A DNA stretch of 64,000 bases from Marinobacterium weihaiense (GCF_019061305.1 NZ_JAHQZT010000010.1:1-64000), one strand, 5' to 3'. Numbered from the stretch's first letter, positions 1 through 9,066 are shown. Translations and numbers: made by a program. The notes: generated by a model not told the origin, from the letters alone.

Positions 1-71
1 GGCGAAGAGGGGTTCGAACCCCCGACCCTCTGCTTGTAAGGCAGATGCTCTCCCAACTGAGCTATTCGCCC
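1..71 (-). tRNA. tRNA-Val (anticodon TAC), 3' end cut by window edge
   Basis: Read on the minus strand, the sequence folds as a tRNA. The 5' acceptor strand is GGGCGAA starting at 71, followed by a D-arm, an anticodon loop CTTACAA (anticodon TAC, valine GUA/GUG codons), and a T-arm with GGTTCGAACCC. The last paired acceptor base, the discriminator and CCA lie beyond position 1. It sits 45 bases downstream of tRNA-Asp and is probably cotranscribed with it. Confidence 0.95.
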
Positions 72-116
72 AAAACATGGTGGCTTGTTACGACTTCTCA
101 GCACTTTGAGAAGAAG

Positions 117-193
117 TGGCGGAACGGACGGGACTCGAACCCGCGACCCCCTGCGTGACAGGCAGGTATTCTAACCAACTGAACTACCGCTCC
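117..193 (-). tRNA. tRNA-Asp (anticodon GTC)
   Basis: A complete 77-nt tRNA on the minus strand, beginning GGAGCGG at 193 and ending with an encoded CCA at 117. The anticodon loop CTGTCAC gives GTC (aspartate). The acceptor (GGAGCGG/CCGTTCC, with a G-U pair), D, anticodon and T stems all pair. It is the first gene of a tRNA-Asp/tRNA-Val unit driven by the promoter at 246-273. Confidence 0.97.
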
Positions 194-245
194 ACTTTTT
201 CAACTCACTGAACACGTTGTTGAGTGCCCCGTGAATGAGGTGCGC

Positions 246-273
246 ATTTTAAGCAGTTTCCTGCCCTTGTCAA
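246..273 (-). promoter_or_regulatory. sigma-70 promoter of the tRNA-Asp/Val unit
   Basis: On the minus strand there is a perfect -35 TTGACA (268-273) and a -10 TAAAAT (246-251) separated by 16 bases, followed by a GC-rich discriminator (GCGCACC). This is the usual layout of stringently controlled stable-RNA promoters. The tRNA-Asp 5' end is about 45 bases downstream of the expected start near 239. Confidence 0.75.
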
Positions 274-406
274 TCACTTATTTCAAAAGAATTTCGTTTT
301 ATTTCAGAGTCGTACAAAGATTAACCAAAGCAGTACAAGGGGTTGCGGCATTTGAAGGCTTGCGCCAGAGTCAGACGTATATTGTAGCAGTGAACAGGCA
401 AACCAC

Positions 407-958
407 ATGACGGATACACAAGACGCACTTGATCGATTAATTGATCGCACCCTTCAACACTATGAGGAAGACGCCTATCCACTTATTCCTTACGACCCTG
501 AGTGGCCCAGCCCCTGCTACCGCCACCAGGCAGAGGCCGGAACCGATGTCAGCTGGCAACCGGTGCGCAACATGGACAATAGCGACATGTTCGAGCGCCT
601 GAGCGAGGCGCTGAACATCGACATTCACTCGGACATCATCGAGTACTACACCCGTTACTGGTCCGACCCCCTGCCCTGCTGCCTGCCGGACGGCCGCCGC
701 ATCCACCTGCTGTTTGCCTGGAGCCAGCAAGACCTGGAGCGACTTCGGGCCAACCTGATTGGCCACGCGCTGTCCAAGCAAAAACAGAAACGCCCGTTGA
801 CGCTGTTCTTCGCCACACTTGAGCCGAATACGGACTACATGCTGAGCATCGACAACCGTGATGGCAGCGTTTGGCTGGAACGCCCGGGCAAGGCGCCAGA
901 ACAGCAGCTGTCAACCTCCCTGGCCGAACTGTTCGATACCCTGCAACCGGCGAACTGA
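407..958 (+). CDS. syd: SecY-interacting protein Syd
   Basis: A 183-residue protein matching Syd in length and in diagnostic segments: an N-terminal acidic region with PSPC, the WQPV motif, IHSDIIEYYTRYW, the NLIGH segment, the LFFATLE segment, and a C-terminal SLAELFDTLQP. Syd is a cytosolic peripheral protein that binds SecY and acts on mis-assembled translocons. The upstream SD is weak. The next gene downstream is convergent with a 3-base gap, so syd appears monocistronic. Confidence 0.93.
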   Translation: MTDTQDALDRLIDRTLQHYEEDAYPLIPYDPEWPSPCYRHQAEAGTDVSWQPVRNMDNSDMFERLSEALNIDIHSDIIEYYTRYWSDPLPCCLPDGRRIHLLFAWSQQDLERLRANLIGHALSKQKQKRPLTLFFATLEPNTDYMLSIDNRDGSVWLERPGKAPEQQLSTSLAELFDTLQPAN

Positions 959-961
959 ATA

Positions 962-1630
962 TCAACCAATGCTGTGCGCCAGCAAACGGCTGATCTGACA
1001 CAAGGGTCTCTCCGACTGCCGGCGCCATTCATTGAACGCAGCCTGAACCTGCCTGAGATCACGTTGCGCCGTGGGACGCTTGTCGATCACACCCTGCGCC
1101 TTGAGCGCCGTCACCACATCATCAGTCAGCATGAAAGTATCTTTGCCCAGCATGCGCAAAAAGGATGCCGCCGAGTTACCCCCCAATTGCTTGCCGCGCT
1201 TTTTCAACAGCGTCCACAAACCGATGATGTCGTCTTCCGGCCAGTCCGCTAGCATGCGGGCAAAGCTGCCATGTTCGTGTGCAAAATCGACCACCATCAT
1301 GGCATTTTCCCGCGTCGCCTTAATCTTGCCGAAGTGCCGGATGATCTGGGTGTTCTGCATCAGCTCCTCCAGCATTTCGTCGCTCATTTCCTGAACCGCT
1401 TCCGGGTTGAAGCGGTAAAACACCTGCTCGAAGGCCGGCCACTTGGCATCCACCAGCGAATGCTTGAGGCCGGCGCGAAAAATGCGCCGCGTCATCACCG
1501 AAAACACGCGGTCATCGGCCAGCGCCGCCAGCTCATCGGCGGTGCGCGGTAAAGGCCCCAGCATATCCTCAAGCAACCATTGCGGATGCAGGTTCAGTGC
1601 CTGCGCACAGAGGTCTGACCAGTTTTTCAC
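962..1630 (-). CDS. Tag-like DNA-3-methyladenine glycosylase I family protein
   Basis: A 222-residue protein of the HhH-type adenine glycosylase family (COG2818). The core resembles Tag: an FSVMTRRIFRAGL helix, an FEQVFYRFNPEAV segment, then NTQIIRHFGKIKATRENA (Tag has GIIRHRGKIQA). Tag would excise 3-methyladenine. The Zn-binding Cys/His set that staples the ends of E. coli Tag (Cys4, His17, His175, Cys179) is not evident, so this is a divergent subfamily whose activity is inferred. The start is GTG at 1630, chosen because AAAGGAG lies 6 bases upstream. It is convergent with syd and divergent from alaA. Confidence 0.8.
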   Translation of the reverse strand: MKNWSDLCAQALNLHPQWLLEDMLGPLPRTADELAALADDRVFSVMTRRIFRAGLKHSLVDAKWPAFEQVFYRFNPEAVQEMSDEMLEELMQNTQIIRHFGKIKATRENAMMVVDFAHEHGSFARMLADWPEDDIIGLWTLLKKRGKQLGGNSAASFLRMLGKDTFMLTDDVVTALKAQGVIDKRPTAQRDLRQVQAAFNEWRRQSERPLCQISRLLAHSIG

Positions 1631-1827
1631 TTCTTTCTCCTTTTGCCGTTAACCCGGACATGCACCGAAAACGGCACTGGAACGTTGCCGTACCGTGCCG
1701 GAGGCAGCATTGTACGCCCTCAGCCATGCGCGTATGATTGGGCACTTCAATTTTGCTGTCCAGTCGATGCCACGCCCGGCCAGTCAAGTACGCCCGTCCG
1801 TCGCGCCTGGAGCTCAGGAACGAGAAG

Positions 1828-3042
1828 ATGTCTGTTATTCGCAAATCGAACAAACTGATCAACGTCTGCTACGATATTCGTGGTCCCGTATTGCAGGAAG
1901 CCAAGCGTCTTGAGGAAGAGGGCCACCGCATCCTCAAGCTGAACATCGGCAACCCGGCCCCTTGGGGGTTCGAAGCGCCCGAAGAGATCGTTCAGGACGT
2001 GATTCTGAACCTCCCCGCCTCACAGGGTTACTGCGACTCCAAGGGTCTGTTTTCAGCACGCAAGGCGGTCATGCAAGAATGCCAGCGCAAGAACATCCGC
2101 AACGTAGGCATTGAAGACATCTATATCGGCAACGGCGTGTCCGAGTTGATCGTAATGGCCATGCAGGGTCTGCTCAACGACAACGACGAAATGCTGATCC
2201 CGGCACCGGACTACCCGCTGTGGACAGCCGCTGTGAGCCTCGCCGGCGGCAACCCGGTACACTATGTCTGTGACGAGCAGCAGGATTGGTTCCCGGATAT
2301 CGACGATATTCGCAACAAGATCACGCCCAATACCCGCGGCATCGTCATCATCAACCCGAACAACCCCACTGGCGCCCTGTATCCGGACTCCCTGCTGCTG
2401 GAAATCCTGGAAGTGGCGCGCGAACACAAGCTGATCGTGTTCGCGGACGAGATCTACGACAAGATTCTCTATGACGGCGAGCAGCATACATCCCTGGCCT
2501 CGCTGGCCGATGACGTGTTGTGCATCACCTTCAACGGCCTGTCCAAGACCTACCGTGCCGCCGGTTTCCGTTCCGGCTGGATGATCATCAGCGGACCGAA
2601 ACACAAGTCTCGCGACCTGATCGAGGGATACGAGATGCTGTCCAATATGCGCCTATGCTCCAACGTGCCTTCTCAGCACGCGATCCAGACGGCGCTTGGC
2701 GGCTACCAGAGCATTAACGAGCTGATTGTACCCGGCGGCCGACTCTACGAGCAGCGCACCCTGGCTTGGGAGATGCTAAACGATATTCCGGGCGTGTCCT
2801 GCATCAAGCCCAAAGGCGCCATGTACCTATTCCCGAAACTGGACCCGACGCGTTACCCGATTCGCAATGACGAGAAATTCGCACTGGATCTGCTGCAGCA
2901 GCAGAAAGTGCTGGTTGTCCAGGGCAGTGGCTTCAACCACCCGGATACCCAGCACTTCCGCCTGGTGTTCTTGCCTTCTCAGGAAATGCTGGCCGACGCC
3001 ATCGAGCGCATCGCCACCTTCCTGCGCACTTACGAACAGTAG
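1828..3042 (+). CDS. alaA: Glutamate-pyruvate aminotransferase AlaA
   Basis: A 404-residue fold-type I PLP aminotransferase, nearly collinear with E. coli AlaA (YfbQ). It has the N-terminal NVCYDIRG and LKLNIGNPAP motifs, then GYCDSKG, PAPDYPLWTAAV, INPNNPTGA, FADEIYDKILYD and the PLP-lysine motif FNGLSKTYR. It interconverts glutamate plus pyruvate with 2-oxoglutarate plus alanine in the cytosol. The open frame extends 30 codons upstream, but ATG 1828 has an AGGAAC-type SD and matches the family N-terminus. It appears monocistronic, with a hairpin just after the stop. Confidence 0.95.
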   Translation: MSVIRKSNKLINVCYDIRGPVLQEAKRLEEEGHRILKLNIGNPAPWGFEAPEEIVQDVILNLPASQGYCDSKGLFSARKAVMQECQRKNIRNVGIEDIYIGNGVSELIVMAMQGLLNDNDEMLIPAPDYPLWTAAVSLAGGNPVHYVCDEQQDWFPDIDDIRNKITPNTRGIVIINPNNPTGALYPDSLLLEILEVAREHKLIVFADEIYDKILYDGEQHTSLASLADDVLCITFNGLSKTYRAAGFRSGWMIISGPKHKSRDLIEGYEMLSNMRLCSNVPSQHAIQTALGGYQSINELIVPGGRLYEQRTLAWEMLNDIPGVSCIKPKGAMYLFPKLDPTRYPIRNDEKFALDLLQQQKVLVVQGSGFNHPDTQHFRLVFLPSQEMLADAIERIATFLRTYEQ

Positions 3043-3052
3043 ACCATACCCC

Positions 3053-3078
3053 CTGACAGCCCCATCCGGGGCTGTCAG
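3053..3078 (+). terminator. Stem-loop after alaA, likely terminator
   Basis: A perfect 11-bp stem, CTGACAGCCCC (3053-3063) and its complement (3068-3078), with a 4-base ATCC loop, 10 bases after the alaA stop. There is no long T-run (CAAAATG follows), so its efficiency as an intrinsic terminator is uncertain. Confidence 0.6.
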
Positions 3079-3138
3079 CAAAATGTCATGATAGTGACAT
3101 ATACTCTGACGGTACTCATCTACTAACAGAGAGCCACG

Positions 3139-3507
3139 ATGTTTATCAAGATCAAGAAGAACAGCGGCATCCAGATGGAACACAACGGTCTGGAAAAGCG
3201 CCGCTTGGTGCCCGTCACCTCCAACTTCCTACTCAACCTGAATCAGGTGGCCGAGATTTCCTTCTATACCATCAAGGAACGCAAGACCCGTTTCGACTTG
3301 GAAGGCCACGAGTTCGAACTGCCGCTGCAGACTCGGGTCATTCACCTGCAGATGAGCTATCTCTATGCCACCTACAAGGAAACCATCAACGGCAACAAGG
3401 GGCGACTGGTGGAGCGTCAGTACTATAAGTTGTACTTCTCGCCGGAAAACGTCGATACCTACGAAGAACTGCGCAACCTGATCGAGAACCAGGTCGGCAA
3501 CCTCTGA
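3139..3507 (+). CDS. Conserved-looking hypothetical protein, 122 aa
   Basis: I do not recognise a family. The protein is small, soluble, beta-rich and basic, with no signal peptide, membrane segment or cysteine. It begins MFIKIKKNSG and contains a regular hydrophobic/polar alternation (VAEISFYTIKERKTRFDLEG) suggesting a beta-barrel or SH3-like fold. The end is helical (EELRNLIENQ). ATG 3139 follows a weak AGAGAG. It follows alaA after a hairpin, so it is probably its own unit. Its stop directly abuts the convergent exonuclease stop at 3508. Confidence 0.7.
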   Translation: MFIKIKKNSGIQMEHNGLEKRRLVPVTSNFLLNLNQVAEISFYTIKERKTRFDLEGHEFELPLQTRVIHLQMSYLYATYKETINGNKGRLVERQYYKLYFSPENVDTYEELRNLIENQVGNL

Positions 3508-3984
3508 TCAAGCCTCGGTCTGCCGTGCCTGCTCGATGGCCGCTATCAGATCGTCTACGTCCTGCAGCGCTCGATGACGCCGAAACTGGCCGCGGGCAAT
3601 CTGCTCATAGCGCTCACACTGCTTGGGCGGCAGCACCGTCTCGAGCCCGACCAGCTTGAAGCGGGGCACTACCTTACACGCTTCGAACAGACGCCGCAGC
3701 CAGAAGTCATCAAAGGCATGTGCATCACTGACCACACATGCCCCTTCCAGAGCGTGATTGAGCCGACTGCACGCCGCCTCGGCACTGATGCCTTGCTGCT
3801 GCAACAGCTCCGGCTCGATACCGTGCAACTCTTCGGCACACTCGTCCCAGTAATCCCATTCCGGCACGCTGTCGGGATTGATCAAAAAGGTATCGCTGCG
3901 GCCGGTACGGGTGCACTTCCAGGCAATTTCAATCGGGTAGGAATCCGGTGACAGGCCACTGGCCTCAAGGTCGATACAGATCAA
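3508..3984 (-). CDS. DEDD-family 3'-5' exonuclease-like protein
   Basis: A 158-residue protein with the exonuclease signature. Exo I is DLEASG (residues ~5-10), Exo II is the SDAHAFD region (~86-92), and Exo III is an HRALQDVDD segment near the C-terminus that supplies the His-x4-Asp of the DEDDh class. The family cleaves 3' ends of DNA or RNA; the substrate here is unknown. The start is TTG at 3984, overlapping the upstream methyltransferase stop (TTGA) with a GAGGGGG SD 7 bases before it, so translation is probably coupled. No in-frame ATG sits nearby. Confidence 0.78.
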   Translation of the reverse strand: MICIDLEASGLSPDSYPIEIAWKCTRTGRSDTFLINPDSVPEWDYWDECAEELHGIEPELLQQQGISAEAACSRLNHALEGACVVSDAHAFDDFWLRRLFEACKVVPRFKLVGLETVLPPKQCERYEQIARGQFRRHRALQDVDDLIAAIEQARQTEA

Positions 3985-4895
3985 GCATCCGCCCCCTCTC
4001 GCTGATAAACCGTCACCTTGAGTCCCTGATGATCACCACACTCGGGGAAATCATCGCCCGCGCCGAAGCTGTCCAGTCGCGCAAAGTCCGGCAGGTTTTC
4101 TTCCATCAGTTCCTCAAGAAACTGTCGTGTCTCTCGCGGATCATTATGGCACAGAAGCACGCGGCTTCCCGGCAGCGTCAGCTCCGGCAGACGCCGCAAC
4201 ACCTTGATGTAGTCCTTGACCGCCACGAAACTGCCCGGCTGAAAGCTGGGGGGATCAATCACGACCAGCTCATAGGGGCCGGGGCGACGTATACGGCTCC
4301 AAGAACGCAGCAGGTTGACGGCCAGATAGCGTACATCCGCTGCGTCCTGAGCGTTGAGGCGGTGATTGCTTCGCCCGGTTGAAAGCGACCTTGAACTCAT
4401 ATCAACGTTGACGACACATTCGGCCCCGCCGGCCACGGCCGCCACGGAAAAGGCACAGGTGTAGGCAAACAGGTTCAGCACCCGCGCACCCTCGGCATGC
4501 TGTCGCACCCAAGCGCGACCGGGGCGCATATCCAGAAACAGCCCCGAATTCTGCACTGCTCGCGCATCCACCTGATAACGCAGCCCGGCTTCAGTGACCA
4601 CATGCGGGCCGATGACCTCACCGTACAGGCATTCGACCCCGGCATCTGCCTGCTGACCACGCGGCTGCCACACCACCGCTTCAACTTCGGGACGCTGACC
4701 GAGCCACTCCACCAGCGGCGCAACCTTGTCCGGGCTGGCCGGCTGGTATACACGAATCACCGCAACCGGCGGCAGCCAGTCAATTACCAGCCACTCGTAT
4801 CCGGGCACCATGCCACCGCGGCCATGAAACAGCCGCCGACAATCGCCATCGGCTGCCGGCAGTTGCTGAGCCATCCATTTGATGATTGCCTGCAT
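3981..4895 (-). CDS. Class I SAM-dependent methyltransferase, RlmK/RlmI-like
   Basis: A 304-residue Rossmann methyltransferase. The SAM loop is VLNLFAYTCAFSVAAV, followed by an acidic end of strand 2 (VVNVDMSS) and the NPPY-like motif VVIDPPSFQPGSF. It resembles the catalytic half of the 23S rRNA methyltransferases RlmK/RlmI (PF10672) but lacks a PUA domain, so its rRNA substrate is inferred. The open frame reaches 4973 with a TTG, but ATG 4895 has GAAGGA 7 bases upstream and is preferred. It overlaps the exonuclease start by four bases, which forms a two-gene operon. Confidence 0.82.
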   Translation of the reverse strand: MQAIIKWMAQQLPAADGDCRRLFHGRGGMVPGYEWLVIDWLPPVAVIRVYQPASPDKVAPLVEWLGQRPEVEAVVWQPRGQQADAGVECLYGEVIGPHVVTEAGLRYQVDARAVQNSGLFLDMRPGRAWVRQHAEGARVLNLFAYTCAFSVAAVAGGAECVVNVDMSSRSLSTGRSNHRLNAQDAADVRYLAVNLLRSWSRIRRPGPYELVVIDPPSFQPGSFVAVKDYIKVLRRLPELTLPGSRVLLCHNDPRETRQFLEELMEENLPDFARLDSFGAGDDFPECGDHQGLKVTVYQREGADA

Positions 4896-5021
4896 CCATC
4901 TGTCCTTCACAAAAAGGTTGGAGTATAACGGCTGCATGTAATTGCAACCAACGCGCATTGAAACTTTCACCAACTGCCCTTATCTAACCAGCAAACCCAC
5001 TTTCAGGAACCCTGAACGACC

Positions 5022-5912
5022 ATGATGCGAATCGTCCTTTTCCTCGCCACTAACCTGGCAGTGATCCTTGTGGCCAGTCTGACCTTGAGTCTACTGGGTG
5101 TTGACCACTACCTCAGCGGCAGCGGCCTCAACCTCACGTCGCTGCTGATTTTCTGTGCTGTGTTCGGCTTTGCCGGCTCCATCATTTCGCTGCTGATGTC
5201 GAAGATGATGGCCAAAATGTCCACGGGCACCCAATTGATCGAGCAACCACGCAGCGAAGAAGAGCGCTGGCTGTTGGAAACCGTTGCTGAACTGTCTGAA
5301 CAGGCCGGCATCAAAATGCCGGACGTCGGCATTTTCCCGGCCCAGCAGGCCAACGCCTTCGCGACCGGCTGGAATAAAAATGATGCACTGGTGGCCGTCA
5401 GCGCCGGCCTGCTGCAACGCTTCCGCCCCGAAGAGATCCGTGCCGTACTGGCCCACGAGATCGGTCACGTGGCCAATGGCGACATGGTGACGCTGGCGCT
5501 GATTCAGGGCGTGGTAAACACCTTTGTCATGTTCTTTGCGCGCATCGTCGGCTACGCCGTGGATTCCTTCCTGCGCCGCGACGAAGAGGGTGAAGGCGGT
5601 GTCGGCATCGGTTTCTACATCACCACCTTCATCTTTGAAATCATCTTTGGCATTCTGGCATCGACCATCGTCGCCTGGTTCTCGCGCCGCCGCGAGTACC
5701 GCGCCGATGAAGCCGGTGCACGCCTGGCAAGCCCGCACGCCATGATCGGAGCCCTGGCTCGACTGAAGGCCGAATCAGGCATTCCGGATCAGATGCCCGC
5801 GCAAATGACGGCGTTCGGTATCAACAGCCACCTGAAACAGGGACTGATGGAACTGTTCTCAAGCCACCCGCCGCTGGATGATCGCATCGCGGCACTGAAG
5901 CAGATGCGCTGA
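5022..5912 (+). CDS. htpX: Membrane zinc metalloprotease HtpX (M48)
   Basis: A 296-residue inner-membrane protease. Two N-terminal TM segments (residues ~4-28 and ~38-60) precede the zinc motif HEIGH in [13 protein letters not shown]. There are two further hydrophobic segments after it, and a third-ligand region ADEAGARLA. It degrades damaged or misassembled membrane proteins together with FtsH. The N-terminus [14 protein letters not shown] matches E. coli HtpX. It is followed by a strong bidirectional terminator and appears monocistronic. Confidence 0.95.
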   Translation: MMRIVLFLATNLAVILVASLTLSLLGVDHYLSGSGLNLTSLLIFCAVFGFAGSIISLLMSKMMAKMSTGTQLIEQPRSEEERWLLETVAELSEQAGIKMPDVGIFPAQQANAFATGWNKNDALVAVSAGLLQRFRPEEIRAVLAHEIGHVANGDMVTLALIQGVVNTFVMFFARIVGYAVDSFLRRDEEGEGGVGIGFYITTFIFEIIFGILASTIVAWFSRRREYRADEAGARLASPHAMIGALARLKAESGIPDQMPAQMTAFGINSHLKQGLMELFSSHPPLDDRIAALKQMR

Positions 5913-5923
5913 TCACTCTGCAC

Positions 5924-5950
5924 AAAAAGGCACCCTCGGGTGCCTTTTTT
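5924..5950 (+). terminator. Rho-independent terminator after htpX (bidirectional)
   Basis: Stem AAAAAGGCACC / GGGTGCCTTTTTT with a CTC loop. The T-run on the plus strand serves htpX. The A-run on the left gives a T-run on the minus strand, so it can also serve the convergent NAD-kinase-like gene ending at 5952. Confidence 0.92.
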
Positions 5951-5951
5951 G

Positions 5952-7100
5952 TTAGTGCTCGATATCGGGCGCAGCGTCTCCACCCGGCACGGCAATACGG
6001 TAGAGTACGGCATCCCGATAGCCGGTGTGCACCTGAATCAGCCCGCTCCAGCTGTGATCCAAATCGGCATCCCCAGAGTCGATGATCAAAGGCCTTCCCC
6101 GCAGGGCATTCAGCTTGGTACGGGTCGCCACCACATATAGACTGTCACGTCCGCAGCGCTGCAGCAGCTCGGCACTGAGCTGCTGGTTGCCGCGCCCGAT
6201 GAGGAGCCCCTGCCCGCCAATCAGCGTAATCACGATGCGCACCGGCCGCCCTTCACACAATGCCAGAAGCTGTGCCGCCGTACAGTCAGCCGCGATAACC
6301 TCCTCGTTCAACACCGCATCCACGCCCAGCAGACTGTTCTCCAGTCCCATCTCATGCATGATGGCGGCCACGGTCGAGCCGGACCCCATCAGGTACAGCG
6401 TATCCGCCTCCATCTGCTCGATGAAGCCGGCGGCAATGTCGTCCAGCACCAGCGCTTTATCTTCGCGGTTGGCCGCATTTTTCACATGCTGCAGGTAACG
6501 GTGTTCGGCAGGCACGCGCATTTCACCGTAGAAGCGGGCTCGCACCTGACCGGCCCTGAAGGCCGCCTCATCGAGATCACGCACCTCCTGCTCGCTGATG
6601 GCCACCAGTTCCCCTCGCACCAGCATGGCTACCAGCTCGCCGGCAGCAGCAGGAGTCAAGCTGTAGACGCCCGAGTGAATCTTGACGCCTGCCGGGATAC
6701 CCAGCACCGGCACCGAATCGCCCAGCATTTCACAAAGATTGCGCGCCGTGCCATCGCCACCGGCAAACAGCAGCAGATCAACCCCCGCGTCTCGCAAAGT
6801 CCGGGCCGCACGACAGGTATCCTCGGCCGTGCTGGGCGTGTGTTCCGGCGCACCCAGCACACGGGGCTCAAACCCCATGTCACGGGCAAGGTCCTCACCC
6901 ATAGCCCCGCCCCAGGTCAGCAGCTCGATCTCCATGCCCTGTAACACAGCAAGCGCCGTGCGCGTCCGCGCCTGCGCGCGCGGCGATGCCCCCAGCGCGA
7001 GCGCCTGGCATACGATATCGGCACCGTCGCTGCCCTTGAGCGCCACGCTACCACCCAGGCCTGCCAGCGGATTGATGATCAGTCCCAATCGAAAACTCAT
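5952..7100 (-). CDS. ATP-NAD kinase family protein (COG3199 / AcoX-like)
   Basis: A 382-residue protein of the NAD-kinase/diacylglycerol-kinase fold. It starts MSFRLGLIINPLAGLGG and has the nucleotide-phosphate motif FAGGDGTARN (residues ~108-117) followed by VPVLGIPAGVK. The C-terminal domain contains GSGSTVAAI and LGVDAVLN, as in the larger family associated with AcoX. NAD phosphorylation is plausible, but the true substrate of this subfamily is unsettled. Its ATG overlaps the PilZ gene stop by four bases (ATGA), so it is the last gene of the pdxB-pilZ-nadK-like operon. Confidence 0.82.
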   Translation of the reverse strand: MSFRLGLIINPLAGLGGSVALKGSDGADIVCQALALGASPRAQARTRTALAVLQGMEIELLTWGGAMGEDLARDMGFEPRVLGAPEHTPSTAEDTCRAARTLRDAGVDLLLFAGGDGTARNLCEMLGDSVPVLGIPAGVKIHSGVYSLTPAAAGELVAMLVRGELVAISEQEVRDLDEAAFRAGQVRARFYGEMRVPAEHRYLQHVKNAANREDKALVLDDIAAGFIEQMEADTLYLMGSGSTVAAIMHEMGLENSLLGVDAVLNEEVIAADCTAAQLLALCEGRPVRIVITLIGGQGLLIGRGNQQLSAELLQRCGRDSLYVVATRTKLNALRGRPLIIDSGDADLDHSWSGLIQVHTGYRDAVLYRIAVPGGDAAPDIEH

Positions 7101-7816
7101 ACTTCATCGTCCTCCAGCATACCCAGCCCCAACAACTGCTGCTCGTACACGAAGCCGGCCAGCACCAGGCGCGTCTCTTCCTCCAGATCAACAAACTCGA
7201 CCCCGTGCGAAAACACGTCGATCACGCCACTTTCACTTTGTGTCACGCTACGAAGCAACGCCGGCAACAACAGCAGATGCACCATGCCGGCCACACTGAC
7301 CCGGGCAGTTACGAATACTTGCTCCCCCGGCTGCCCCAGCGGCCGGGCGCTTTCCAGACGCGCCCCGCTCAGGCTGATGTCGCGGCAGATCGCCGTCTGC
7401 GCCACACTGCTGTCCAGCATGACCGGATCATCCGGTTCGACACGCACGCTGAGCACCATGCCGACACGACTGTGACGACGCACCCGACGCAACTCCACCC
7501 ATTCGGGATATTCCAGATGCCAGTAGCCAAAGGGGCGTGTCTGCACCTGAATCAGTCGCGTTTCAAAGGTGCACAGATAGTTGCCATGCATCATCCGCGC
7601 CATGAAGCGCGTCCCTTCATGCAATACGGCCGCGCCGGGCGCCATGCGTGGCTTGCCGACCATCAGGCTCTGGTGTTCTTTGAAGCCCAGCAACGGCACC
7701 ACGACACGCTGACGCAACGCCCGCACCTCCAAGCGAATTTTTTCGCCACTGGCCAGTCCCAGCTGAGCCAATCGGGCCTGGCGCGGCGCCTCATTCACCG
7801 CCGCCAGATCAGTCAT
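7097..7816 (-). CDS. PilZ-domain c-di-GMP receptor, YcgR-like
   Basis: A 239-residue protein. The N-terminal ~100 residues resemble the PilZN/YcgR-N beta domain. The C-terminal PilZ domain has the c-di-GMP-binding pair RRVRRHSR (RxxxR, residues ~110-118) and DISLSGARL (D/NxSxxG, ~147-155). YcgR-type proteins slow flagellar rotation when c-di-GMP is high; that role is inferred here. ATG 7816 has a GGGGA SD and overlaps the end of pdxB by 8 bases. A start nine codons further upstream is possible. Confidence 0.85.
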   Translation of the reverse strand: MTDLAAVNEAPRQARLAQLGLASGEKIRLEVRALRQRVVVPLLGFKEHQSLMVGKPRMAPGAAVLHEGTRFMARMMHGNYLCTFETRLIQVQTRPFGYWHLEYPEWVELRRVRRHSRVGMVLSVRVEPDDPVMLDSSVAQTAICRDISLSGARLESARPLGQPGEQVFVTARVSVAGMVHLLLLPALLRSVTQSESGVIDVFSHGVEFVDLEEETRLVLAGFVYEQQLLGLGMLEDDEV

Positions 7817-8972
7817 CGTTTTCCCCGGTATCGACTGTCGCAAACCCCATGGCCGCCAACCGTTGTGGCGCTTGATCGCTACCGGCTACGCGGACTGTCA
7901 GCGTGGCATACTCGCGCCGCTCGGGATATTCGCGACGCAGGCGATCAAACGCCTGACGCTGTTCAGCTTCACCAAGTCCCAGCGTGCGCCGCAGTGCCCG
8001 GTCATCCCGGTAGGGGTCATACACCAGTCGCGCCGGTGTCAGCAGATCGTCAGCCGTGGCCAGTGTCAGTGCCGGCACACCAGCGGGGGGCAACACCTGC
8101 TCCAGAGGGGTATTGACCGTCCACCCGAGGTACTCGCAGAGGGCACAATACAGCATCCAGGTTCCCCGAATCTTGCCATCCAGCGAATAACCGGCAATGT
8201 GAGGCGTCGCGATGGCGCAGCGCCGCGCCAGATCGGGATTAACCCGTGGCTCATGCTCCCAGACATCCAGTACCAGCGTAAGATCGTCACGCTGGCGCGC
8301 CAGCGCCAGCAATGCCACGTTGTCAATAACCGGTCCGCGCCCAGCGTTCAGCAGGATCGCCCCCTGTTTGAGCTGCGCCAGGTTGTCGGCATTGAGCAGG
8401 TGACGGGTCGGCCAAGCCCCCCCCTCTGTCAGGGGGGTGTGCAGAGCAAGGATATCGGCATCAGCCAACACCTGCTCCAACGGCACGAAGTCACCGCCCT
8501 CCCGTGCCTCGCGCGGCGGATCGCAGCAAAGCACCTGTACCCCCATGGCCTGCAAGCGCCGCTGCAGACGTCCGCCCACGTTGCCGACCCCCACGATTCC
8601 CACTGTTTTGCTGCACAGGTCAAACCCTTGCTCGGCCGCCAACTGCAATAGACTGCTGAGCACATATTCCACCACGCCATCGGCGTTGCAGCCCGGCGCA
8701 CTGCTGAAGGCAATGCCCTGCTGCTCCAGCCAGGCGCGGTCAATATGATCGGTCCCGATGGTGGCCGTGCCCACAAAGCGCACCCGGGAGCCACGCAGCA
8801 AGGCTTCATCCACCCGGGTCACCGAGCGCACCAGCAGCACATCCACGCCCTCCAGGTCCGCCCGGCTCAACGTCCGCCCCGGTGCCGTGCGCAGCTCGCC
8901 AAAGCGCTCAAACAGAGGGGCTAATGCCGGGATATTCTCGTCCGCGAGGATCGTCAAACGGGGTTCAGTCAC
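7809..8972 (-). CDS. pdxB: Erythronate-4-phosphate dehydrogenase PdxB
   Basis: A 387-residue D-2-hydroxyacid dehydrogenase. It has the PdxB-specific N-terminus LTILADENIP, then VRSVTRVDE, FVGTATIGTDHID and SAPGCNADGVVEYV. The NAD Rossmann motif is VGIVGVGNVGGRL, and the catalytic segments are LLNAGRGPVIDN, LDVWEHEP and TPHIAGYS. It catalyses step two of the DXP-dependent pyridoxal-5'-phosphate pathway. It is first in an operon with the PilZ and NAD-kinase-like genes, an unusual grouping with no obvious pathway logic. Confidence 0.95.
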   Translation of the reverse strand: MTEPRLTILADENIPALAPLFERFGELRTAPGRTLSRADLEGVDVLLVRSVTRVDEALLRGSRVRFVGTATIGTDHIDRAWLEQQGIAFSSAPGCNADGVVEYVLSSLLQLAAEQGFDLCSKTVGIVGVGNVGGRLQRRLQAMGVQVLCCDPPREAREGGDFVPLEQVLADADILALHTPLTEGGAWPTRHLLNADNLAQLKQGAILLNAGRGPVIDNVALLALARQRDDLTLVLDVWEHEPRVNPDLARRCAIATPHIAGYSLDGKIRGTWMLYCALCEYLGWTVNTPLEQVLPPAGVPALTLATADDLLTPARLVYDPYRDDRALRRTLGLGEAEQRQAFDRLRREYPERREYATLTVRVAGSDQAPQRLAAMGFATVDTGENDD

Positions 8973-9066
8973 GCCAGGTATCCTTAATTCATGCCGAGGG
9001 CTTTACAAATGCCGGTGATTCAGGCTCAATCACGCGCCATTATAGAGATATCACCCCTTCGGGTCA

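Noticed and set aside
1738-1827. 30-codon N-terminal extension of alaA
   Set aside because: It lacks similarity to AlaA, and the ATG at 1828 has an SD and matches the family N-terminus.
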